Assembly (NCBI GenBank): GCA_963995525.1
Contig: OZ023207.1
Coordinates: 982,001 to 1,046,000 of the forward strand
Reading direction: 5' to 3'
From: Escarpia spicata
Lineage: Eukaryota; Annelida; Polychaeta; Sabellida; Siboglinidae
Length of the DNA: 64,000 nt
The position numbers and the translations under genes were made by a program. The notes below the pieces were generated by a model, which saw nothing but the letters and a program-made list of their open reading frames with translations, did no database searches and had not been told where the DNA came from. Positions 12,501 to 22,598 of the stretch are shown one piece after another. The first letter of the stretch is position 1. Each line of letters starts with the position of its first letter.

Positions 12501-13476
12501 CAACACTCAAGCATGTATGTAAGTTGTCACCAACACAGCTATATATGACACACTACAATGTTTAATCTACTTCAACGGTCAAGCATGTATGTAAGTTGTC
12601 ACCAACACAGCTATATATGACACACTACAGTGTTTAGTCTACTTCAATGGTCAAGCATGTATGTAAGTTGTCACCAACACAGCTATATATGACACACTAC
12701 AATGTTTAGTCTACTTCAATGGTCAAGCATGTATGTAAGTTGTCACCAACACAGCTATATATGACACACTACAGTGTTTAATCTACTTCAACACTCAAGC
12801 ATGTATGTAAGTTGTCACCAACACAGCTATATATGACACACTACAGTGTTTAATCTACTTCAACGGTCAAGCATGTATGTAAGTTGTCACCAACACAGCT
12901 ATATATGACACACTACAGTGTTTAGTCTACTTCAACCGTCAAGCATGTATGTAAGTTGTCACCAACACAGCTATATATGACACACTACAGTGTTTAATCT
13001 ACTTCAACCGTCAAGCATGTATGTAAGTTGTCACCAACACAGCTATATATGACACACTACAGTGTTTAGTCTACTTCAATGGTCAAGCATGTATGTAAGT
13101 TGTCACCAACACAGCTATATTTGACACACTACAGTGTTTAATCTACTTCAACGGTCAAGCATGTATGTAAGTTGTCACCAACACAGCTATATATGACACA
13201 CTACAGTGTTTAATCTACTTCAACACTCAAGCATGTATGTAAGTTGTCACCAACACAGCTATATATGACACACTACAGTGTTTAATCTACTTCAACACTC
13301 AAGCATGTATGTAAGTTGTCACCAACACAGCTATATATGACACACTACAATGTTTAATCTACTTCAACACTCAAGCATGTATGTAAGTTGTCACCAACAC
13401 AGCTATATATGACACACTACAATGTTTAATCTACTTCAACGGTCAAGCACGTATGTAAGTTGTCACCAACACAGCT
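9591..13476. repeat. Large minisatellite, 72-bp unit, about 54 copies
   Basis: The unit contains CCAACACAGCTATATATGAC, CACTACAGTGTTTAATC and TCAAGCATGTATGTAAG. The period is 72 bp (9661, 9733, 9805). There is a 12-base insertion near 11166 and a shortened unit near 11876. Units differ at a few fixed sites, such as CGGTCAAG, CCGTCAAG, CACTCAAG and CGCTCAAG. Around 12000-12440 the forms CGG and CCG alternate strictly, marking a 144-bp higher-order repeat. Most frames have a stop (TTTAATC); four neighbouring units with TTTTATC read through. Confidence 0.97.
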
Positions 13477-14052
13477 AGGTACCTGGATTTTCGTTTTGTA
13501 AAGAGTGTATATGACTATTATATCAACTATATTTATTTGAAGTTACTGGTGTCCACTGTCCAGACAGTGGTGCTCTGTTGTATACAAATGCTAAATGTCC
13601 CATACATAACTGTTGTATATTCAACACTACAGTAAAACGTACTCGTGGTTCTTAGGGTTGGCACTCAACTGAACTTTATTTTCATAAGTCCGTATCACTA
13701 CTCACATAGTTCTCAACTACACCGTGTATCACTACGCATCACTATAGGCCCTACATGTAGTCCACCACATAGACATGCATATATAACATTTCCCTCCAGG
13801 ACTAATTATGAAAAAGTCTACTAATATTACTCACTAGTGTAACTTCTCCTGTATGCCTATAGCAAAACTATAGCAAACTGATCTACCCGATGAACGTAGT
13901 AACATAGTTATGTACTAGCAATGTAATTCAATAAAACAATAACATTTAACCATGTTACTGCCTGAGTCCTATCATGAGCTGCTTGCTGTTGGGGGGGGGG
14001 GGCGTCTTATATCAACTCGTTGTCGTTCCTCTGATTCAGTGATGACATGGAA
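13477..14052. other. Unique AT-rich spacer with poly-G tract
   Basis: No gene recognised. A run of 12 G lies at 13991-14002. Confidence 0.5.
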
Positions 14053-14507
14053 CCCACCAAGTACCCCACCAAGTACCCCACCAAGTACCCCACCAAGTGC
14101 CCCACCAAGTACCCCACCAAGTACAACACCAAGTACCCCACCAAGTACCCCACCAAGTACCCAACCAAGTACACCACCAAATACCCCACCAAGTACCCCA
14201 CCAAGTATCCCACCAAGTACCCCACCAAGTACATCACCAAGTACTCCACCAAGTACCCCACCAAGTACACCACCAAGTACCCCACCAAGTACTCCACCAA
14301 GTACCCCACCAAGTACCCCACCACGTACCCCACCAAGTACCCCACCAAGTACCCCACCAAGTACCCCACCAAGTACCCCACCAAGTACTCCACCAAGTAC
14401 CCCACCAAGTACCCCACCAAGTACCCCACCAAGTACCCCACCAAGTACCCCACCAAGTACCCCACCAAGTACCCCACCAAGTACCCCACCAAGTACCCCA
14501 CCAAGTA
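14053..14507. repeat. Minisatellite, 12-bp unit (CCAAGTACCCCA type), about 38 copies
   Basis: Perfect and near-perfect 12-bp units give open frames in several registers. On the minus strand the array continues the reading frame of the Gypsy integrase tail next to it (14510-14651), so that frame reads on as a four-residue repeat. It probably expanded inside or at the edge of that element. Confidence 0.95.
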
Positions 14508-14509
14508 CT

Positions 14510-14651
14510 CGTGATGATCCGTCACTGCAGTCAGTGGTAACTCTGTCAGAGGCATGTTAGTTGAGTTTACCCTTGAACTTAACTGATCAATGAGCACCCA
14601 CTTATCTTTCCCGTTGTACTCTCGAACCCATACCATGTCTCCTTCCCTGAA
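14510..14651 (-). pseudogene. Ty3/Gypsy integrase C-terminal fragment
   Basis: On the minus strand the frame reads Phe-Arg-Glu-Gly-Asp-Met-Val-Trp-Val-Arg, then Gly-Lys-Asp-Lys-Trp-Val. This is the small beta-barrel tail that follows the integrase catalytic core of Gypsy-type retrotransposons, where 'GD-V-R' and 'KW--G' motifs are usual. The catalytic core, RNase H and RT that should lie upstream are missing: the fragment is joined almost directly to a protease remnant. Downstream it runs into the 12-bp array. It is a relic of an internally deleted element. Confidence 0.65.
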
Positions 14652-14654
14652 TTA

Positions 14655-14896
14655 CCTACGGAACACTTTGTTGCTAGGCTGGAGCTGACAGTTTGAAAAC
14701 TTCAACTGGTACACATGATGAACAGGTATCATCGATATTACAGACCCTGAATGAAGCTCCTTGGCTAACACAGCATTATTCTCAGTTGGATGTACAGTGA
14801 TAGCAGATGCGTCAACAATCATGCAATCGGTTTCACAATCATGCAGTGCATGCACATCTAGCACATTTGAAACGTCATTCTGACTATCGTCAGTGT
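14655..14896 (-). pseudogene. Ty3/Gypsy aspartic protease fragment
   Basis: The minus-strand frame contains Leu-His-Ser-Gly-Ser, then Met-Ile-Pro-Val-His and a Leu-Lys-Phe-x-Asn-Cys stretch ending Gln-Pro-Ser-Asn-Lys. Gypsy proteases carry Asp-Ser/Thr-Gly at the active site followed by Val-x-x-(Leu/Ile/Met)-Pro. Here the catalytic Asp position reads His, so the enzyme would be dead. Upstream it joins the 101-bp array, and downstream the integrase tail. The second half of the protease is absent. Confidence 0.6.
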
Positions 14897-16612
14897 CGAC
14901 CGTCACAGACACAGTATGCACCGGCCGCTGTCACTCGGTGTTCTTGTGTTTATCATGCTCACGTTTGTCTTGCACTTGGCACATCTTGGCAAAGTATCGA
15001 CTGTCACAGACACAGTATGCACCGGTCGCTGTCACTCAGTGTTCTTGTGTTTACCACACTCACGTTTGTCCTGCACTTGGCACATCTTGGCAAAGTATCG
15101 ACTGTCACAGACACAGTATGCACCGGTCGCTGTCGGTCAGTGTTCTTGTGTTTACCACACTCACGTTTGCCTTGCACTTGGCACATCTTGGCAAAGTATC
15201 GACTGTCACAGACACAGTATGCACCGGTCGCTGTCACTCAGTGTTCTTGTGTTTACCACACTCACGTTTGCCTTGCACTTGGCACATCTTGGCAAAGTAT
15301 CGACTGTCACAGACACAGTATGCACCGGTCGCTGTCACTCAGTGTTCTTGTGTTTACCACACTCACGTTTGCCTTGCACTTGGCACATCTTGGCAAAGTA
15401 TCGACTGTCACAGACACAGTATGCACCGGTCGCTGTCACTCAGTGTTCTTGTGTTTACCACACTCACGTTTGCCTTGCACTTGGCACATCTTGGCAAAGT
15501 ATCGACTGTCACAGACACAGTATGCACCGGTCGCTGTCACTCAGTGTTCTTGTGTTTAACACACTCACGTTTGCCTTGCACTTGGCACATCTTGGCAAAG
15601 TATCGACTGTCACAGACACAGTATGCACCGGTCGCTGTCGGTCAGTGTTCTTGTGTTTACCACACTCACGTTTGCCTTGCACTTGGCACATCTTGGCAAA
15701 GTATCGACTGTCACAGACACAGTATGCACCGGTCGCTGTCACTCAGTGTTCTTGTGTTTACCACACTCACGTTTGCCTTGCACTTGGCACATCTTGGCAA
15801 AGTATCGACTGTCACAGACACAGTATGCACCGGTCGCTGTCGGTCAGTGTTCTTGTGTTTACCACACTCACGTTTGCCTTGCACTTGGCACATCTTGGCA
15901 AAGTATCGACTGTCACAGACACAGTATGCACCGGTCGCTGTCACTCAGTGTTCTTGTGTTTACCACACTCACGTTTGCCTTGCACTTGGCACATCTTGGC
16001 AAAGTATCGACTGTCACAGACACAGTATGCACCGGTCGCTGTCACTCAGTGTTCTTGTGTTTACCACACTCACGTTTGTCTTGCACTTGGCACATCTTGG
16101 CAAAGTATTGACTGTCACAGACACAGTATGCACCGGCCGCTGTCGCTCAGTGTTCTTGTGTTTACCACACTCACGTTTGCCTTGCACTTGGCACATCTTG
16201 GCAAAGTATCGACTGTCACAGACACAGTATGCATCGGTCGCTGTCGCTCAGTGTTCTTGTGTTTACCACACTCACGTTTGCCCTGCACTTGGCACATCTT
16301 GGCAAAGTATCGACTGTCACAGACACAGTATGCATCGGTCGCTGTCACTCAGTGTTCTTGTGTTTACCACACTCACGTTTGCCTTGCACTTGGCACATCT
16401 TGGCAAAGTATCGACTGTCACAGACACAGTATGCACCGGTCGCTGTCACTGAGTGTTCTTGTGTTTACCACACTCACGTTTGCCTTGCACTTGGCACATC
16501 TTGGCAAAGTATCGACTGTCACAGACACAGTATGCACCGGTCGCTGTCACTCAGTGTTCTTGTGTTTACCACACTCACGTTTGTCCTGCACTTGGCACAT
16601 CTTGGCAAAGTG
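14897..16612. repeat. Minisatellite, 101-bp unit, about 17 copies, grown from Gypsy gag/protease junction
   Basis: CACCGGTCGCTGTC recurs every 101 bp. On the minus strand the unit encodes the end of the gag zinc knuckle and the residues after it (HFAKMCQVQ, then KRECGKHKN, then HTVSVTVD), matching the native sequence on either flank. As 101 is not a multiple of three, the frame rotates from unit to unit. No unit has a stop in any plus-strand frame, so three overlapping plus frames of up to 565 codons arise; they are artefacts. Confidence 0.93.
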
Positions 16613-16852
16613 ATTGTCCCGTCCACAAATGTGACAACGCTTACCGAAAGCTGGACATTGCTTTCGGTCAAAAGCATGTTCTCGGCCACAGAACTTGAAC
16701 TTTGCTTGGCCCTGTTCACGGACGACCCATCGCATCTTTTTTGCTAGATTACATAGCCGCGCTATGTACGACACCGTCGTTTCATCGTACGACTGCTTGC
16801 ACGAATGGAATTTATACCGATCAATCAGTTCATTTGTCCTCGGAGTGAAGAA
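16570..16852 (-). pseudogene. Ty3/Gypsy gag fragment with zinc knuckle
   Basis: The minus-strand frame reads a gag signature (FFTPRTNELIDRYKFHSCKQ, then an 'ET-VSYIA-L--LA' stretch), followed by a knuckle region with CPAFGKRCHICGRDNHFAKMC, the CX2CX4HX4C motif that binds RNA. Compared with typical gag proteins, the stretch between the 'LA' motif and the knuckle is shortened, suggesting an internal deletion. The frame runs straight into the first 101-bp unit. The element therefore reads gag, array, protease remnant, integrase tail, all on the minus strand. Confidence 0.75.
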
Positions 16853-17644
16853 AGGTCAAATTGTGACCAATATAACAATTATGTGACTCTATACACGGAT
16901 ATATGCACATGGTTTACAAGCAAAGTAAATTAAGCTCCTGTCGGATTCAACGTCCTATAAAACAGAACACCAAAATAATTAGTTTTTTATCCCCAATCAA
17001 ATAAACATGATTTCATGACCTTTCAAGTTGAAAATCTAGGTCAAAGGTAAAGTTAATGGGTTAAAATTTATCTTTTTAAAAAAATATCTGGTTGCTAAAG
17101 AGGATAAAATTGGCATGTAGATGAGCTATGTGTTTTGTCTCAGTGGCTATCTTCATAGTTCTGCTGATGCAAAATCAAATGGATGAGATTAGATTAACTT
17201 TTTAAGGTCATGACTAAGCGTCATGCCAAGGTCAAAGGTCAAATATGACTAAAAATGTCTATATCGGACCCATTTTTTAATGCAGAAAACAAAGAATTAC
17301 AAATGATGTCCAATTAATGATATGTGACACCCTTCCGGACTATATTCTATATGCATATGATAGTATTTATTATTGCTATTTTTTCGGTTGTTACCATTAT
17401 ACTAGTATATTATTTTATAATGATTTATTTATTACTATTTATTGTACATATCAATCTAATTTAATTTAATTTGGTTTAACATTTTACTATCATAAATTCA
17501 CTTTTTTATAAATACCTAGTCTCATTTTTATTATTATACAAGAGTTATTGCTATAATGTTTTATTTTAGCCGATACTATTTAAAGGTTCTTTCAGACTGT
17601 ATTTACGTTTACATCACTAAATCTTACGTATGTGTACATATATT
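16853..17644. other. Unique AT-rich stretch
   Basis: No gene recognised. Several copies of AAGGTCA-type words occur at 17030-17250, possibly a diverged dispersed repeat. Confidence 0.45.
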
Positions 17645-19437
17645 GTTTTACTGTAGCCAGGTTTTATTGTAGACTCTGTAAACACTATTGAACAGGGTCT
17701 TACTCTGGATACCAGTGTATATATATATGTGTACATATATTGTGTTACTGTAGCCAGTCTTTATTGTAGACTCTGTAAACACTATTGAACAGGGTCTTAC
17801 TCTGGATACCAGTGTATATATATATGTGTACATATATTGTGTTACTGTAGCCAGTCTTTATTGTAGACTCTGTAAACACTATTGAACAGGGTCTTACTCT
17901 GGATACCAGTGTATATATATATGTGTACATATATTGTGTTACTGTAGCCAGTCTTTATTGTAGACCCTGTAAACACTATTGAACAGGGTCTTACTCTGGA
18001 TACCAGTGTATATATATGTGTACATATATTGTGTTACTGTAGCCAGTCTTTATTGTAGACTCTGTAAACACTATTGAACAGGGTCTTACTCAGGATACCA
18101 GTGTATATATATGTGTACATATATTGTGTTACTGTAGCCAGTCTTTATTGTAGACCCTGTAAACACTATTGAACAGGGTCTTACTCAGGATACCAGTGTC
18201 TATATATGTGTACATATATTGTGTTACTGTAGCCAGTCTTTATTGTAGACCCTGTAAACACTATTGAACAGGGTCTTACTCTGGATACCAGTGTCTATAT
18301 ATGTGTACATATATTGTGTTACTGTAGCCAGTCTTTATTGTAGACTGTGTAAACACTATTGAACAGGGTCTCACTCTGCATACCAGTGTCTATATATGTG
18401 TACATATATTGTGTTACTGTAGCCAGTCTTTATTGTAGACTCTGTAAACACTGTTGAACAGGGTCTTACTCAGGATACCAGTGTCTATATATGTGTACAT
18501 ATATTGTGTTACTGTAGCCAGTCTTTATTGTAGACCCTGTAAACACTATTGAACAGGGTCTTACTCTGGATACCAGTGTCTATATATGTGTACATATATT
18601 GTGTTACTGTAGCCAGTCTTTATTGTACACTCTGTAAACACTATTGAACAGGGTCTTACTCTGGATACCAGTGTCTATATATGTGTACATATATTGTGTT
18701 ACTGTAGCCAGTCTTTATTGTAGACCCTGTAAACACTATTGAACAGGGTCTCACTCTGCATACCAGTGTCTATATATGTGTACATATATTGTGTTACTGT
18801 AGCCAGTCTTTATTGTAGACTGTGTAAACACTATTGAACAGGGTCTCACTCTGGATACCAGTGTCTATATATGTGTACATATATTGTGTTACTGTAGCCA
18901 GTCTTTATTGTAGACTCTGTAAACACTATTGAACAGGGTCTTACTCTGGATACCAGTGTCTATATATGTGTACATATATTGTGTTACTGTAGCCAGGTTT
19001 TATTGTAGACTCTGTAAACACTATTGAACAGGGTCTCACTCTGGATACCAGTGTCTATATATGTGTACATATATTGTGTTACTGTAGCCAGTCTTTATTG
19101 TAGACTCTGTAAACACTATTGAACAGGGTCTTACTCTGGATACCAGTGTCTATATATGTGTACATATATTGTGTTACTGTAGCCAGTCTTTATTGTAGAC
19201 TCTGTAAACACTATTGAACAGGGTCTTACTCTGGATACCAGTGTCTATATATGTGTACATATATTGTGTTACTGTAGCCAGGTTTTATTGTAGACTCTGT
19301 AAACACTATTGAACAGGGTCTCACTCTGGATACCAGTGTCTATATATGTGTACATATATTGTGTTACTGTAGCCAGTCTTTATTGTAGACCCTGTAAACA
19401 CTATTGAACAGGGTCTTACTCTGGATACCAGTGTCTA
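17645..19437. repeat. Minisatellite, 95-97 bp unit, about 19 copies, each with a hairpin
   Basis: CTGTAGCCAGTCTTTATTG recurs every 97 bp in the first units and every 95 bp later; the difference lies in a short TA run. Many units contain GACCCTGT, 12 bases, then ACAGGGTC, a perfect 8-bp inverted repeat. Units with GACTCTGT keep the stem through a G-U pair if transcribed. The array stops about 40 bp before the acceptor site of the YWTD exon. Confidence 0.96.
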
Positions 19438-19476
19438 AATAAAGTTCATTATTATTATTATTTTACGTGATTGTAG

Positions 19477-19590
19477 GTAACATGTGGGCTGTCACAGTGG
19501 ACGAAGTTCATGGCTTTGTCTACTGGAGTGACTATGGAACAGTGAGACGGGCGAGACTCGACGGCTCCAACATGACAGACATCTACCGAG
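19477..19590 (+). CDS. Internal exon of an LDL-receptor/LRP family protein (YWTD repeat)
   Basis: The exon is bounded by TGATTGTAG (acceptor) and GAG|GTAACT (donor). It is 114 bp: two bases completing a codon, 37 full codons and one base, so it starts and ends in phase 1. Such symmetrical 1-1 exons are usual for extracellular modules. The protein reads AVTVDEVHGFVYWSDYG, then R-A-R-L-D-G-S and D-I-Y-R. This matches the LDL-receptor class B repeat, one blade of a six-bladed propeller, where the consensus is 'D---G-(I/V)YW(T/S)D', followed about ten residues later by 'R-(A/S)-LDGS'. These proteins are membrane receptors for lipoproteins or signalling ligands; nidogen and sortilin-like proteins also carry the repeat. 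I cannot tell which gene this is. No other exon of it is recognised in the window, so the introns on both sides must be long and repeat-filled. Confidence 0.85.
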
Positions 19591-19985
19591 GTAACTTGAA
19601 CTGTACATTAACGATCACTTGTTATGGAGTGTTCTACGATAATACACACAGTAGCATATAATTACATATTGCTAACAGGCAGCGTAGTGACATATGTTTG
19701 GGGTATTGTAACAGACCCCGTAAAAGTACCACACTATTTCCACAGTATCCATAGGTTAGTAGCTTCAACTTTCAATCGGATTCAGACAGTATTTTGGGTG
19801 CGTCCATAATTTGCCCCCACCAACCGATATCTGCAGCTTTACTACATTTTGCAACTGGACATGGTACAGACTGGTTGAAATCAGCAAACGTTTCCTCCGT
19901 TTCCTTAGGCTAAATTGTTAGTTGTATATCTTTGGTTGAATTCAGCAATTTTCTTGGTGAATCCATTTTTTTTCACCTCTACTCA
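19591..19985. other. Intron sequence after the YWTD exon
   Basis: If the exon is real this is intronic. Nothing else recognised. Confidence 0.4.
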
Positions 19986-20160
19986 ATTAGGCCCATATAT
20001 GCCAGAAGCTGGACTAACTTTTAATCCTGGGTTTAAACCTAGGACTAAATTAGTCCGTATGCCAGAAAATGGACTAAATTTAGTCCATATGCCAGAAGGT
20101 GGATTAACTTTAATCCCTGGTTTAGTCCGCTGGATTAAACCTCAAAAGTTAGTCTTGCTC
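19986..20160 (+). mobile_element. MITE-like dispersed repeat rich in palindromic TTAGTCC/GGATTAA words, copy 1
   Basis: It starts GGCCCATATATGCCAGAAG and continues with repeated GGACTAA, TTAGTCC, TTTAATCC and TGCCAGAA words. The reverse complement of 39100-39257 carries the same words in the same order. That suggests a short non-autonomous DNA element with ends like GGCCCRTANGCCAGAA. No coding capacity is visible. Confidence 0.5.
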
Positions 20161-20330
20161 CAGGCAGAGATGGGGGGTGATTACAATACAAATGTAATCG
20201 ATTACGATTATGATTACTATGAAGATGTATGAGTATGATTATGAGTAAGATTACTCAGAAAACAAAATGTAGTTGATTATGAGTACGATTTTTTAGCATG
20301 TAATCATGATTACAATCATCATTACTTTAA
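20161..20330. repeat. GTAATC/GATTAC-rich degenerate repeat, copy 1
   Basis: It begins with CAGAGATGGGG and is followed by many GTAAT, GATTACGATTA and GAGTACGATT words. The same leader and words occur in reverse orientation at 32275-32634. Confidence 0.5.
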
Positions 20331-20428
20331 AGAATATGCAAATCCAATATGCAAATCCTGTTTTTACCATGTACAGGTGTATCTGACCTTCTTTGAACTC
20401 AAAGGCATTGATCTTTTTCTGTTGCTAA

Positions 20429-20726
20429 TATCGTAGCTGTCCCCGCTAGATAAAGGGGGAGGTACCAATTAAATTAAGTCACAACAAGATCAAGTAAAAC
20501 TAGAATCAATATTTATTACACACACATGCACACGTACACGCCCACGCACACACACACACACATGCATACACGTACACGCACACACACACACACATGCACA
20601 CATGCACACGTATACGCACACGCCCACGCACACGCGCACACACGCACACACGCACACACACGACACCCTGCATGTTCTTGCTCCTGCCTACCAACAATCT
20701 ATAATTCTCTGTATCTAAACTAGCCT
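20429..20726 (-). repeat. Partial LTR, 3' side of Gypsy element 2, interrupted by a CA microsatellite
   Basis: Sequence from TCGTAGCTGTCCCCGCTAG to ATCAATATTTATT and, after the microsatellite, from CACCCTGCATGTTCTTGC to TAAACTAGCCT closely matches 24240-24424 in the same orientation. Two direct copies flanking minus-strand gag, protease and RT are best read as the LTRs. This copy ends where the 34-bp array begins, so the remaining part of the LTR is lost. Confidence 0.7.
20518..20663. repeat. CA-rich microsatellite inside the LTR
   Basis: Imperfect CACA, CACG and CATG dinucleotide tract of about 145 bp. The matching place in the other LTR copy (near 24327) has only a short non-CA segment, so the tract expanded in this copy. 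Confidence 0.9.
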
Positions 20727-21611
20727 TTACACTGTGATATCATCAACGTAGACTAGTACTGTACACTGTGATATCATCAACGTAGACTAGTACTGTACAC
20801 TGTGATATCATCAACGTAGACTAGTACTGTACACTGTGATACCATCAACGTAGACTAGTACTGTACACTGTGATATCATCAACATAGACTAGTAATGTAC
20901 ACTGTGATATCATCAACAAAGACTAGTACTGTACACTGTGATATCATCAACGTAGACTAGTACTGTACACTGTGATATCATCAACGTAGACTAGTACTGT
21001 ACACTGTGATATCATCAACGTAGACTAGTACTGTACACTGTCATATCATCAACGTAGACTAGTACTGTACACTGTGATATCATCAACGTAGACTAGTACT
21101 GTACACTGTGATATCATCAACGTAGACTAGTACTGTACACTGTGATATCATCAACGTAGACTAGTACTGTACACTGTGATATCATCAACGTAGACTAGTA
21201 TTGTACACTGTGATATCATCAACATAGACTAGTACTGTACACTGTCATATCATCAACGTAGACTAGTACTGTACACTGTGATATCATCAACATAGACTAG
21301 TACTGTACACTGTCATATCATCAACGTAGACTAGTACTGTACACTGTGATATCATCAACGTAGACTAGTACTGTACACTGTGATATCATCAACGTAGACT
21401 AGTATTGTACACTATGATATCATCAACGTAGACTAGTATTGTACACTATGATATCATCAACGTAGACTAGTACTGTACACTGTGATATCATCAACGTAGA
21501 CTAGTGCTGTACACTGTGATATCATCAACGTAGACTAGTACTGTACACTATGATATCATCAACGTAGACTAGTATTGTACACTGTGATATCGTCAACGTA
21601 GACTAGTACTG
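20726..21611 (-). repeat. Minisatellite, 34-bp unit, about 26 copies, amplified from the Gypsy RT catalytic box
   Basis: The unit contains GTACACTGTGATATCATC and AACGTAGACTAGTA. On the minus strand the first unit (highest coordinates) directly continues the RT frame and reads V-L-V-Y-V-D-D-I-T-V-Y. This is the YxDD catalytic box of reverse transcriptases. The 34-bp period shifts the frame by one each time, so later units are out of frame. The array ends in LTR sequence; RNase H and integrase are absent. Confidence 0.93.
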
Positions 21612-22598
21612 ACTTAAACAGTAACCATTGAAACACTGTTGTCAGAGCAACATAGAACGATATTGGGCTGTTGGAAAGTCAATATGGTAAACAGTTTCAC
21701 TGATACTGTCCTTTCTGTTTAATAAATGGACTCTTGTGTTTACTGTCAGGATATAAAGGTAATTGTCAGAACCCACAAGACATGTCTAATACTGTGAAGT
21801 ATTTTGCGTCAGCCTCCCCGATTGCATCCCAGATATCTTCCAACTGTGGCAATGGAAAGCTCATTTTCCATGTTATTGCATTTAACTTGCGATAGTCAAC
21901 TGCAAAACGATAGGTCTGATCTTGTTTGCGGATCATGACCAGTGGCTTTAACCACAAGGGACCACCATTCAAATGTATAGGATTCAGTAGGACCATGGTC
22001 TTACAACTCATCTATTTGTCTCTCAATTTCTTCTTGAATTTTTGGCGAAGCACAATAAAACCGTTGTGAGACTGGTTTTGCATTGTCTGTGTCTATGTGG
22101 TGGTGGTGCATTGTCTGTGTCTATGTGGTGGTGGTGCATGTTTGTAGCTCCCAATTCTTTCATATTTACAACAAAGGTGCTTCTGTTGTTTTTGAGAATT
22201 TTGTTAAGATCAGCTTTCTGATTTTCATCTAAATCTGAATCCGTCATATCAAATGTTAGATCTGACAACGGTGACTCCATTTTACTGCCATTAACTGAAA
22301 TCTCGGGACCGTCAATGTTAGTGACGTCACATTCACTATCTGACACGTCCATCATATATGTTGGCCGTACCCTGTAGCATATTGCTACAATCTGTCTCCT
22401 TATCAGTGTTACAGCATGATCTGCACTGTTTACTACTCGACAGACTGTCCTCTTGCCTTTTGGTTTTACAACACATGTTGTAACCTTAAGTTCTGGATTA
22501 GTCAGTTCCATAGACATGACTGATTCTGTCACTAAATAATCACCATTATGTGGCCGAGTTAAATCAACAGGATATGTCATATCTGATCTAGCAGGCAC
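21612..22598 (-). pseudogene. Gypsy element 2: protease-RT linker and N-terminal half of reverse transcriptase
   Basis: Minus strand. A linker of about 150 residues leads to the RT entry motif ('ID', then residues matching the 'QR-Y--SP---EEI' region but frameshifted). The fingers follow, with RFAVDYRKLNAIT and FPLPQLEDIW, and the palm start FTVLDMSCGF, whose Asp is the first catalytic residue. A stop then replaces the expected Trp before QLPLYPDS, and further breaks lie between there and 21612, where the second catalytic motif begins the 34-bp array. A 28-bp tandem duplication at 22078-22133 also shifts the frame. The element copies RNA into DNA in the family; this copy is dead. Confidence 0.85.
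22078..22133. repeat. 28-bp tandem duplication in the RT entry region
   Basis: GCATTGTCTGTGTCTATG followed by GTGGTGGT occurs twice in a row. It duplicates the codons around the RT 'IDT' motif and, being 28 bp, shifts the frame. Confidence 0.9.

Noticed and set aside
9591..13476. CRISPR-like regular spacing
   Set aside because: There are no distinct spacers: the full 72-bp unit repeats, no cas genes are present, and the DNA is animal-type.
14893..16613. Overlapping plus-strand open frames of 519 and 565 codons
   Set aside because: They arise because the 101-bp unit lacks stops in all plus frames; the meaningful reading is the minus-strand Gypsy gag fragment.
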